A stretch of DNA of 64,000 nucleotides. It comes from Pontibacter burrus. Its GTDB lineage: Bacteria > Bacteroidota > Bacteroidia > Cytophagales > Hymenobacteraceae. The notes under the pieces are model-generated. The model was not told the DNA's origin and ran no database searches. It worked only from the letters and a program-made list of their open reading frames with translations. Below, in pieces: positions 35,954-43,889 of this stretch (the stretch's first letter is position 1; every line of letters starts with the position of its first letter). The translations under genes and the position numbers were made by a program. The DNA is taken from NCBI RefSeq assembly GCF_010686685.1, contig NZ_JAAGWD010000001.1:124001-188000 (forward strand), given 5' to 3'.

Positions 35954-36493
35954 CTATCTAGCGGCTTCGGCGGGTTTTGCAGGTGGTTGCAGCACTTCGC
36001 CACATTTGCTGCAGGTGCGCTTCTGCTCATCGTCCCAGAAATTGCCCATAATAACCGGCAGCTGTTTTACAATATCGGTTACTTCGGTAAAGTCTTCGTG
36101 CAGTTTGTTGCCGCAGTTCTCGCAAAACCACATAAATCCGTCTCGCTCCCCTTCTCTGCGGTAACGCTCTATTACCAACCCAACCGTGTTAGCCGGGCGC
36201 TGCGGCGAGTGTGGTACACGCGGTGGCAGCAGGAAAATCTCTCCTTCTTTTATCGGGATGTCTACCGGCTTACCGTCTTCTATAATTTTGAGCACAATGT
36301 CGCCTTCTACCTGGTAAAAGAACTCCTCGCTCTCATCGTAATGATAATCTTTGCGGGCATTGGGGCCACCAACTACCATCACAATAAAATCGTCGTTGCC
36401 TTTATATACCTGCTGGTTGCCTACTGGTGGCTTTAACAGATGGCGGTGTTCGTCTATCCACTGCTTAAAATTGAAAGGTCGTTGTATGGCCAT
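35954..36493 (-). CDS. nbaC: 3-hydroxyanthranilate 3,4-dioxygenase
   Basis: 179 residues from the ATG at 36491-36493 (M-A-I-Q-R-P-F); the 28 codons upstream in frame are not family-like. Cupin fold with iron ligands His51, Glu57 and His95 and the substrate Arg47 and Arg99, the positions known for the Cupriavidus enzyme. A second, rubredoxin-like iron site is formed by Cys124, Cys127, Cys161 and Cys164. It opens the ring of 3-hydroxyanthranilate to ACMS, the substrate of the ACMSD at 28967. It is encoded on the opposite strand to kmo. Confidence 0.93.
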   Translation of the reverse strand: MAIQRPFNFKQWIDEHRHLLKPPVGNQQVYKGNDDFIVMVVGGPNARKDYHYDESEEFFYQVEGDIVLKIIEDGKPVDIPIKEGEIFLLPPRVPHSPQRPANTVGLVIERYRREGERDGFMWFCENCGNKLHEDFTEVTDIVKQLPVIMGNFWDDEQKRTCSKCGEVLQPPAKPAEAAR

Positions 36494-36603
36494 AGTTTTA
36501 ATTTTGTGTTTGCTGTTTGAAAGTACGGAAATTCCGGCAAACATGGTAGCGCCAACCTGCGGATAACTGCACTTCATACTATAGATTTTTGTACATTTAA
36601 CCT

Positions 36604-37392
36604 ATGGATTTAAACCTGAAAGATAAACGCGCCCTTGTATGCGGCAGCACGCAGGGCATCGGCAAGGCCATAGCCGTAGAACTGGCCCAGTTAGGTGCGC
36701 ATGTAACGCTGGTGGCCCGCAACGAAGAAAAACTACAGGCCGCCTTGCACGATCTGGACAACAGCCAGGGGCAGCAGCACGATTTTATAGTTGCAGATTT
36801 CTCGGATCCGTATAACCTGAACATACAAGTACAGGCTTACTTGGAGCAACAGCCAACTATACACATACTGGTGAATAACACCGGCGGCCCGGCAGGCGGA
36901 CCAATTACAGAAGCGGTGTCAGATGAGTTTGTGAATGCGTTTAACCAGCACCTGATCGCGAACCACCTGTTGGCAAAGGCCGTGATCCCGGGTATGAAAG
37001 CAGCCAACTATGGCCGCATCATCAACATTATCAGTACATCGGTAAAGCAGCCTTTGCATGGTTTGGGCGTATCTAATACTATACGCGGAGCCGTAGCCAG
37101 CTGGGCCAAAACCATGGCGAATGAGCTGGGACAATTCGGGATAACGGTTAATAACGTGTTGCCAGGCGCCACCCGCACCGGCCGCCTGGAATCCATCATC
37201 GAAAATAAGGCCAAGAAAACCGCTACCGAAGTAGATGCCGTGGAAGAAGAGATGATGAAAGAGATACCAGCCCGCCGCTTCGCTGAACCCGAAGAAGTTG
37301 CCGCCGCTGCTGCGTTTCTGGCCACACCAGCCGCTGCTTATATCAATGGGATTAATGTGCCGGTAGATGGTGGTAGAACGGGGTGTTTATAG
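36604..37392 (+). CDS. SDR-family oxidoreductase with an altered active site
   Basis: 262 residues. Rossmann-fold G-S-T-Q-G-I-G near residue 14, N-N-T-G-G-P-A-G-G near 98, I-I-S-T-S-V-K near 146 and the C-terminal I-N-V-P-V-D-G-G. Where the usual catalytic Y-x-x-x-K is expected the protein has G-V-S-N-T-I-R-G-A-V: Tyr is lost and Lys is Arg. This variant is known from a subgroup of SDRs near 3-oxoacyl-ACP reductases whose reactions are unclear. It is divergent from the dioxygenase (110 bases between), so a role in tryptophan breakdown is possible but not shown. Confidence 0.82.
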   Translation: MDLNLKDKRALVCGSTQGIGKAIAVELAQLGAHVTLVARNEEKLQAALHDLDNSQGQQHDFIVADFSDPYNLNIQVQAYLEQQPTIHILVNNTGGPAGGPITEAVSDEFVNAFNQHLIANHLLAKAVIPGMKAANYGRIINIISTSVKQPLHGLGVSNTIRGAVASWAKTMANELGQFGITVNNVLPGATRTGRLESIIENKAKKTATEVDAVEEEMMKEIPARRFAEPEEVAAAAAFLATPAAAYINGINVPVDGGRTGCL

Positions 37393-37427
37393 TTGTTAGT
37401 TAGCCAGTGTAGTAAATGCAAAACCAC

Positions 37428-38036
37428 ATGAAACTATTACACTACTTACCTCTACTTCTTATTACCCTTTCATGTAGCTCGGGGGATTCTTCTAGAGAAA
37501 AGAGCAGGCTCAACGAGTCAGCTATAAAAGTCAGAGTTTTAGATTTAAGATCAGAACAGATTTACAAGCAGAGCCAGCAGCTGATCAAAGGGAAAAACTC
37601 TGCTGAGTTAGTTGAATCCATTAAGCCTTTTTTGCAGTTCGATGACAGCTTACAATTAATCAAAAACGAGCTCATAACTATAGCGGGCGGATATACAGAA
37701 GAAGCATTTTACTACAATGTGCCTGCCTTCAACTACGTTGAAGACTATTTTTATGGTGAAACAGCATTCAGAAACAACAGCCACGATTTTTTCTTTGCCA
37801 CATTAGAGAGACTGAACCAGGAGATAAACCGGCTATCGCTAAACACTAGATTTTCGGTAACCCTAGAGGAAAGATTCACCATTTTGCAAGAGCGTTACGG
37901 AGTAGAGGACAGGAAGTATTTGTTCAAGAATTTATCTATCAGTGAAGCAGTAGAGTTGATAGAAGCTATAAGAAGACAAGCCGCAATAGGCCATCAGGAA
38001 CATGTGATTAATGAACTCATAAAGTCTAACGGCTGA
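37428..38036 (+). CDS. lipoprotein of unknown function
   Basis: 202 residues from the ATG at 37428 (M-K-L-L-H-Y); an ATG at 37416 is four codons upstream. Signal peptide L-P-L-L-L-I-T-L-S-C with lipobox L-S-C, then S-S-G-D-S-S. The mature part is helical and charged (I-K-V-R-V-L-D-L-R, T-L-E-R-L-N-Q-E-I-N-R-L, S-I-S-E-A-V-E-L-I-E-A-I). It is more AT-rich than its neighbours. I do not recognise a family. It lies between the SDR and the dehydrogenase in the same direction. Confidence 0.65.
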   Translation: MKLLHYLPLLLITLSCSSGDSSREKSRLNESAIKVRVLDLRSEQIYKQSQQLIKGKNSAELVESIKPFLQFDDSLQLIKNELITIAGGYTEEAFYYNVPAFNYVEDYFYGETAFRNNSHDFFFATLERLNQEINRLSLNTRFSVTLEERFTILQERYGVEDRKYLFKNLSISEAVELIEAIRRQAAIGHQEHVINELIKSNG

Positions 38037-38119
38037 CACCATCACACAACAGCACACTAATCGTCAAACCTATAGCATTCCAAACCCATTCATAATTTCT
38101 AATTTATAATTACCCGAAG

Positions 38120-39565
38120 GTGCAGCACATACATAACTATATAAACGGTCAGTTGGTAATGCCTGTGGCGGGGCAGTACATCGACAACTATAACCCGGCT
38201 ACTGGCGAAGTGTATTCTCTTATTCCGGATTCGGATGAGCAGGATGTGGAGCAAGCTGTGCAGGCGGCGCAGGCAGCTTTTCCGGCATGGGCTAAAACGC
38301 CAGCCGAAAAGCGTGGGCAGCTAATGATGCGCATTGCCGACCTGATAGATCAGAACCTGGACCGCCTGGCTGAAGCCGAATCTATAGACAATGGCAAGCC
38401 GCTAAAACTGGCTAAGTCTGTAGATATACCGCGCGCCAGTAGCAACATGCGCTTTTATGGTACTGCCATCCAGCACTTTGCTTCCGAAGCGCATTACATG
38501 GAAGGCACTGATGCCATCAACTATACAGTTCGTCATCCGCACGGGGTAGTGGGCTGTATCTCGCCCTGGAACCTGCCGTTGTACCTGTTTACCTGGAAAA
38601 TTGCGCCTGCCCTAGCTGCCGGTAATTGTGTAGTTGCCAAACCATCGGAAGTTACACCTATGACGGCCTACTTACTCTCGGAGATCTGTATAGAAGCGGG
38701 CTTGCCTGCCGGTGTGCTGAACATTGTGCATGGTTACGGGCACAAAGTGGGTGCTGCCATGACGGCTCACCCGAAAGTTCCGGTTATCTCCTTTACAGGC
38801 GGCACTGCTACCGGACGAACTATAGCTGCCACGGCGGCTCCTATGTTCAAGAAGCTGTCACTCGAATTGGGTGGCAAAAACCCGAACATCATCTTTGCGG
38901 ACTGTGACTTCAATAACGCACTGCACACCACTATCCACTCTTCGTTTGCCAACCAGGGCCAGATTTGCTTGTGTGGCTCACGCATTTTTATAGAACGGCC
39001 GCTGTACGAGAAGTTCCGGGATGCTTTTGTAGAGAAGGTAAAAGCCATGAAAGTGGGCGATCCCATGGAAGAAGGCACGAAATTGGGCGCAGTAGTATCG
39101 GAGCAGCACATGCAGAAGGTACTGTCTTACATTGAACTGGCCAAGCAGGAAGGTGGAACTATACTTACCGGCGGGGAGCGCGTAGCGGTAGATGGTCGCT
39201 GCGAAAACGGCTGGTTTATAGCGCCGACTATAGTTGAAGGCCTGCCTTACAACTGCCGCACTAACACCGAAGAGATCTTCGGCCCTGTGGTTACGCTCAC
39301 CCCTTTCGATACCGAAGAAGAAGTGATCCAATACGCCAACTGCACCGACTATGGCCTGTCCGCTACCATCTGGACGAACAATTTGCAACGGGCACACCGT
39401 GTGGCACACCAGGTACATTCCGGCATTATCTGGATCAATACCTGGCTCCTACGCGACCTGCGCACTCCGTTCGGCGGCATGAAAAACTCCGGCGTTGGCC
39501 GTGAGGGTGGTTTTGAAGCGCTGCGTTTCTTTACCGAACCACAGAATGTGTGTGTGAAGCTATAG
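38120..39565 (+). CDS. 2-hydroxymuconate / 2-aminomuconate semialdehyde dehydrogenase
   Basis: 481 residues from a GTG at 38120; an upstream in-frame stop at 38093 and no ATG force this start. ALDH fold: W-N-L-P-L-Y-L-F near residue 153, catalytic Glu in L-E-L-G-G-K-N-P, catalytic Cys in N-Q-G-Q-I-C-L-C-G-S, and E-E-I-F-G-P-V. Closest in layout to the NbaE/AmnC/DmpC group which oxidises the semialdehyde made after ACMSD. Context supports 2-aminomuconate semialdehyde. The stop TAG is the last three bases of CTATAG (39560-39565). Confidence 0.88.
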   Translation: MQHIHNYINGQLVMPVAGQYIDNYNPATGEVYSLIPDSDEQDVEQAVQAAQAAFPAWAKTPAEKRGQLMMRIADLIDQNLDRLAEAESIDNGKPLKLAKSVDIPRASSNMRFYGTAIQHFASEAHYMEGTDAINYTVRHPHGVVGCISPWNLPLYLFTWKIAPALAAGNCVVAKPSEVTPMTAYLLSEICIEAGLPAGVLNIVHGYGHKVGAAMTAHPKVPVISFTGGTATGRTIAATAAPMFKKLSLELGGKNPNIIFADCDFNNALHTTIHSSFANQGQICLCGSRIFIERPLYEKFRDAFVEKVKAMKVGDPMEEGTKLGAVVSEQHMQKVLSYIELAKQEGGTILTGGERVAVDGRCENGWFIAPTIVEGLPYNCRTNTEEIFGPVVTLTPFDTEEEVIQYANCTDYGLSATIWTNNLQRAHRVAHQVHSGIIWINTWLLRDLRTPFGGMKNSGVGREGGFEALRFFTEPQNVCVKL

Positions 39566-39646
39566 TTGTAAAGATTGCGTTAAACTCTGTGATGCCTTTA
39601 ATCTTTATAAGCGTATTGTATAAAAACAGTAGGCTCATAAAGCATT

Positions 39647-40480
39647 ATGGCAAAGGCAGCAACTATAGCTATGCGGGCAACTATACTTTCACAATTAAGA
39701 GAGAGTGAAGAAAGCCTGCATGCCCAAGGCCTGGACGCTGATATATTGGTTGCTGTTTATAATGATTACCTTTCCAGGAAGCAGGAACTGAAAACTATAG
39801 CCGGCTTTGTGGCTGAGATGCTGCTACGCTGCAGGGAAGTGCACGCAGTGCGGTATCGCTTAAAAGACCCGCTGCACCTGCTCCAAAAGATCATCCGGAA
39901 GAAGAAAGAATACCCGCACCGCAATATAAACCGCCATAATTACCTGCACTACATCAACGATCTGGCGGGTGTTCGTGTATTGTACCTCTATAAAGAAGAC
40001 TGGGAGCAGATCGGGAGACATATCAGGCAACTATGGGAACTGAAACGGCCACCATACGCTTACATCCGGCACAGCGGAGAGCTTCAGCTTTTTATAAACA
40101 AGGGCTGTAACGTATTTGTGCACCCAAGAGGCTACAGCGCCATCCATTTTGTAATAACTACAAGTCCCGACAGGCAGCGCTATTTTATTGAGATTCAACT
40201 CAGGACATTGCTCGAAGAAACCTGGAGTGAATTAGACCATAGCATCCGTTATCCTAACTATAGCCCTCACCCCCTGCTTGATGAGCTGTTGCTTATACTC
40301 GGCAGACTTACAAGCTATGCTAACGAAACAATTACTCAAATTAAAGTACTAGCTGATGCCTTAAACAGTACTGCACCTATCCCTGAGCGCAGTAATCAGT
40401 TACGGGAGTATATCCGCACCCTGCCTATACCGGAAGCCGAAAAGCAGCAACTATACTCCCGGATAAACAGGTTGCTATAG
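39647..40480 (+). CDS. RelA/SpoT-domain protein, probable (p)ppGpp synthetase without HD domain
   Basis: 277 residues. The synthetase domain covers about 75-225: V-R-Y-R-L-K-D-P, D-L-A-G-V-R-V-L, G-Y-S-A-I-H-F-V-I and E-I-Q-L-R-T-L-L-E-E-T-W-S-E-L-D-H-S-I-R-Y. Those match the nucleotide-binding G-Y-R-S-L-H and the E-V-Q-I-R-T...W-x-x-L-x-H motifs of RelA. No HD hydrolase domain or TGS/ACT region is present, so it belongs with small alarmone synthetases, though it is longer than most. The C-terminal 50 residues are Pro/Arg-rich. The stop TAG is part of CTATAG (40475-40480). Confidence 0.8.
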   Translation: MAKAATIAMRATILSQLRESEESLHAQGLDADILVAVYNDYLSRKQELKTIAGFVAEMLLRCREVHAVRYRLKDPLHLLQKIIRKKKEYPHRNINRHNYLHYINDLAGVRVLYLYKEDWEQIGRHIRQLWELKRPPYAYIRHSGELQLFINKGCNVFVHPRGYSAIHFVITTSPDRQRYFIEIQLRTLLEETWSELDHSIRYPNYSPHPLLDELLLILGRLTSYANETITQIKVLADALNSTAPIPERSNQLREYIRTLPIPEAEKQQLYSRINRLL

Positions 40481-40481
40481 T

Positions 40482-41285
40482 TTACCTGCGGTCGGGCACC
40501 AGGTTATGCGCTACCAGTTTCCATTCGTCACCCAGCACTTTCCATACTTTCAGGTAGTGGCCACTGTTGTTGCCTTGCTGGTAGCTACCGTAGGTATAGG
40601 CCATGTCGGAGGCAGGTGAGATATCGTGGCCGAGGTTTGTATAAATTACATCTGACGCTTGCGCTATAGTTAAGTCTTTATACCTTGTCGGGTACTCGCC
40701 GTGGCGGTAGATCAATGTTTCTTCTACATAAGGCTGTAGCGGCTGCACATCTTTCTCCAGCAGATCTGTGGCTTTGCCTTTACCAGTTTTAACTTCCGGT
40801 GCAGGCTTGTAAGTTTCTTTCCTGATCAGATCCGGCGAGAACGAATTACCCATGTCTATCACTACTTTCCATTGCCCGTCCGGCTGCTTCTTCCAGACAG
40901 ATAAATAGAATCCGGCTCCTGCTGGTTTTGCATCTTCAGGGTTGGCTTTAAATTCATAAGGCCCAGTGGTATAGCCCCAGTCCAGAGAGCCGGAGATATC
41001 AGCATTCATTGGATACCAGCTAAGTATGGCCTTGCTTTCGGGAGCTTCGGCATGTAGCTTTCTGCCATTGGTTGGTTTAGGTGTAAACACAATTCCATCT
41101 TCGGCCAGGTGCTCTACAAATGCCTGATGAAATCCTTTTTTTACAGAGGTAGCGGCAAAGGCGCGTTCGGCATTGGCAAGGCTTTCCAACTCCTTTTCTC
41201 GGGTAGTTCTGGTGGCCTGAAAGGCGCACAGCAGCAGCACTGGCAGCATCAGCACTGGCAGCATCAGCAAGAGAGATAATTTCAT
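40482..41285 (-). CDS. secreted protein with two SnoaL/DUF4440-like domains
   Basis: 267 residues from the ATG at 41283-41285 (M-K-L-S-L-L-L). A signal peptide is followed by two similar NTF2-like folds. The first: L-A-N-A-E-R-A-F-A-A-T-S-V-K-K-G and F-V-E-H-L-A-E-D-G-I-V-F, with W-G-Y-T-T-G-P-Y-E-F and W-K-K-Q-P-D-G-Q-W-K-V-V-I-D. The second repeats the pattern (A-Y-T-Y-G-S-Y, V-W-K-V-L-G-D-E-W-K-L-V). DUF4440 proteins are ligand-binding or ketosteroid-isomerase-like; the role is unknown. It is convergent with the RelA-type gene with one base between. Confidence 0.75.
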   Translation of the reverse strand: MKLSLLLMLPVLMLPVLLLCAFQATRTTREKELESLANAERAFAATSVKKGFHQAFVEHLAEDGIVFTPKPTNGRKLHAEAPESKAILSWYPMNADISGSLDWGYTTGPYEFKANPEDAKPAGAGFYLSVWKKQPDGQWKVVIDMGNSFSPDLIRKETYKPAPEVKTGKGKATDLLEKDVQPLQPYVEETLIYRHGEYPTRYKDLTIAQASDVIYTNLGHDISPASDMAYTYGSYQQGNNSGHYLKVWKVLGDEWKLVAHNLVPDRR

Positions 41286-41437
41286 AGTTTTCAGAGGTGA
41301 TATGTGCAGCAAAAAGTAAGGTCAAATATAAATGAAATACAGGCGCTTAACGCTTCATTAGCTTTAAATTTAAGCAGTTACACGTAAAGCCTGCAGCACA
41401 CAACTATAGCTATGCGCATACCTATAGTTAAAACAAA

Positions 41438-41461
41438 AGGCCCACCGTTTCCAGCAGGCCT
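41438..41461 (-). terminator. terminator of the DPP-IV gene
   Basis: An imperfect hairpin based on AGGCC/GGCCT with T-rich sequence following on the minus strand. Confidence 0.5.
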
Positions 41462-41485
41462 CTATAATTAAGTTTTACCTTGTAC

Positions 41486-43720
41486 TTACTGGTTTTTTTC
41501 GCCTGATGCGTTGATCAGTTTGCGCTCCAGGAAATCGGTCATCATGATGAAGCGGTGCAGCGAAGTGATGCCGCCACCCACACCGTGGTTACGGTTCGGG
41601 TAATAGAAGCTTTCGAACTGCTTATTAGCACTGATCAGGGCATCCTGCATGGCCACAGCATTCTGGAAATGCACGTTATCGTCGCCGGTACCGTGAATCA
41701 GCAGTAGCTCGCCCTGCATTTTATCTGCGAAGAACAGCGGAGAGTTATCATCATAACCAGAAGCATTCTCTTGTGGTGTTTTCAGGAAACGCTCGGTGTA
41801 AATGGTATCGTAGTATCTCCAGTTTGTTACAGGCGCTACCGAAATACCGGCAGCAAATACGCCATTGCCTTTGGTTAAGCCCAGCAACGTCATATATCCA
41901 CCATAGCTATGCCCCCAGATACCGATGCGGTTCTTATCTACATAGCTCTGGTTGCCCAGCCACTTGGCTGCTTCAATCTGGTCTTCTATCTCGTACTTAC
42001 CTAAGTTAGCGTAAGTCACTTTCTTAAATTCAGCACCACGGGCACCTGTGCCACGGTTATCTACGCTTACTACCACCATGCCTTTGTTAGCCAGCACCTG
42101 GTACCATAGGTAGTTGGTACCACCCCAGCTATTAGTCACTGTCTGCGAGCCCGGGCCACCGTACACGAACATCAGCACAGGGTACTTCTTGTTCGGATCA
42201 AAGTTCGTTGGCTTGATCATCCAACCGTTCAGTTGTGTGCCGTCTGCAGTTTTCATGGTAAAGAACTCCTGCTTGGCAATGTTAAACTGGTCCAGCGTAT
42301 TTTTAAGCTTGGTGTTATCTTCCAGCATCTTTATCTGCTTGCCATCTTTGGCTGTGTGCAGTGCCACAGTAGGTACCTCGTTAGCAGCAGAACTATAGTC
42401 CAGGAAATACTTAAAGTCGTTGCTCATGTTTACGCGGTGCGTACCGGCAGTAGTGGTCAGGCGCTGTTTCTTTTTGCCTTTGCTACTGATGCTGTACAGG
42501 TGGCGCTCCAGCGGCGATACTTCCGCAGACATATAGTACAGGCGGTCGTTCTTCTCATCAAAGCCAACATAGCTGCTCACTTCCCAGTTGCCGTTCGTGA
42601 TCTGGCGCACCAGTTTACCCTGCATATTATACAGGTACAGGTGGTTGTAGCCTTTTACTTCTGAGGAATGGATAAAGTGCTTGCCGTCTTTCAGGTAAGT
42701 CAGGTCATCTGTTACGTCTATGTAAGCTTTGTCGGTTTCCTTCAGTACCACATCAGCTTTACCTGTAGTTGCATTAGCGTGCAAAATTTCCAGCGTGTTC
42801 TGCAGACGGTTCATGCGCTGAATAGAAAGTAGGTTCGGGTTGTTGGTCCACTTGATGCGCGGGATATAGATATCAGTCTCCTTACCAGTATCCATTTTCA
42901 CGGTTTTACCGCTAGCCACATCATACACCGATACGGTAACTATAGAGTTCGCCTCGCCTGGCTTAGGATACTTGAACTTATAGTCCTGTGGGTATAGTTC
43001 GCCCCACATCTGCATGTTAAACTCCGGTACGTTGGTCTCATCAAAAGTATAGAAAGCGATCTTCTTGCCATCCGGCGACCAGTGGAAGCCTTGTGCAAAA
43101 GAGAACTCTTCTTCGTAAACCCAGTCAGCATATCCGTTGATGATGGAGTTATACTTGCCGTCAGTAGTGATCTGAGTTTCCTTCATGTTGCTCAGGTCCA
43201 CTACAAACATGTTGCCTTCGCGGGCAAAAGCCACTCGCTGCGCATCCGGCGAGAAGGTAGCATACATTTGCTTGCCGCCGTTGCTAAGCTTAGTCAGTTT
43301 TTTAGAGGCGATGTCGTAGATGTAGAAATCAGCCTTGGAAGAGCGACGGTAGATCTGCTCACGGCCTGTAGAGAAAAGCACTTTTTTCTCGTCCGATGAA
43401 AAGGTATAACCATCGTAGCTGATCGGGGTGTTGCTGCCCTGTGGCTTCAGGTCTTCCCCCTCTATAATCGTGCTAACAGGCTGGCCTGTAGTTACATTAT
43501 ATTTTACGATGTCTTGTACCTTGTTCTTCTCGTCAGCCACCTGCGAGCTATAGTACTGGCCATCGTTCATCCAGTTTACCCCATATACCGACTGGCTGCG
43601 GAAAGTGCCTTTGCGGTAGATATCTTCCAGGGTTATGTTTTTTTTCTGCTGCGCCTGCGCCACAAAGGCAAAGCAAAGCATTACAGCAACCAGAAGGTTA
43701 GTTCTTAACTTACTATGCAT
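41486..43720 (-). CDS. dipeptidyl peptidase IV family serine peptidase
   Basis: 744 residues. Signal peptide ending A-Q-A-Q. The N-terminal eight-bladed propeller (about 30-490) contains W-V-Y-E-E-E-F with the double Glu that anchors the substrate N-terminus. The alpha/beta-hydrolase domain has the triad Ser605 in G-H-S-Y-G-G-Y, Asp680 in G-T-G-D-D-N-V-H and His712 in N-R-N-H-G. It removes X-Pro or X-Ala dipeptides from peptides in the periplasm. Full length and intact. Confidence 0.93.
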   Translation of the reverse strand: MHSKLRTNLLVAVMLCFAFVAQAQQKKNITLEDIYRKGTFRSQSVYGVNWMNDGQYYSSQVADEKNKVQDIVKYNVTTGQPVSTIIEGEDLKPQGSNTPISYDGYTFSSDEKKVLFSTGREQIYRRSSKADFYIYDIASKKLTKLSNGGKQMYATFSPDAQRVAFAREGNMFVVDLSNMKETQITTDGKYNSIINGYADWVYEEEFSFAQGFHWSPDGKKIAFYTFDETNVPEFNMQMWGELYPQDYKFKYPKPGEANSIVTVSVYDVASGKTVKMDTGKETDIYIPRIKWTNNPNLLSIQRMNRLQNTLEILHANATTGKADVVLKETDKAYIDVTDDLTYLKDGKHFIHSSEVKGYNHLYLYNMQGKLVRQITNGNWEVSSYVGFDEKNDRLYYMSAEVSPLERHLYSISSKGKKKQRLTTTAGTHRVNMSNDFKYFLDYSSAANEVPTVALHTAKDGKQIKMLEDNTKLKNTLDQFNIAKQEFFTMKTADGTQLNGWMIKPTNFDPNKKYPVLMFVYGGPGSQTVTNSWGGTNYLWYQVLANKGMVVVSVDNRGTGARGAEFKKVTYANLGKYEIEDQIEAAKWLGNQSYVDKNRIGIWGHSYGGYMTLLGLTKGNGVFAAGISVAPVTNWRYYDTIYTERFLKTPQENASGYDDNSPLFFADKMQGELLLIHGTGDDNVHFQNAVAMQDALISANKQFESFYYPNRNHGVGGGITSLHRFIMMTDFLERKLINASGEKNQ

Positions 43721-43833
43721 GCGATTGGTTTAGTTATAGTTTAGTCCCCCTAATTTAGGACAATATTGTTGTTAAGCCATACTATTGATGCTAAAAGCAT
43801 ATTTAGGAAGTTAAAGCCTGGTGCATTTAAAGC

Positions 43834-43866
43834 AAAAAGCGCCTGACCAGAGGCCCTGCGCTTTTT
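43834..43866 (-). terminator. terminator of the FadL-like gene
   Basis: Stem AAAAAGCGC/GCGCTTTTT (43834-43842 with 43858-43866) just after the minus-strand gene; symmetric. Confidence 0.8.
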
Positions 43867-43889
43867 AAACTGGAAGTATAAGTTAATTA

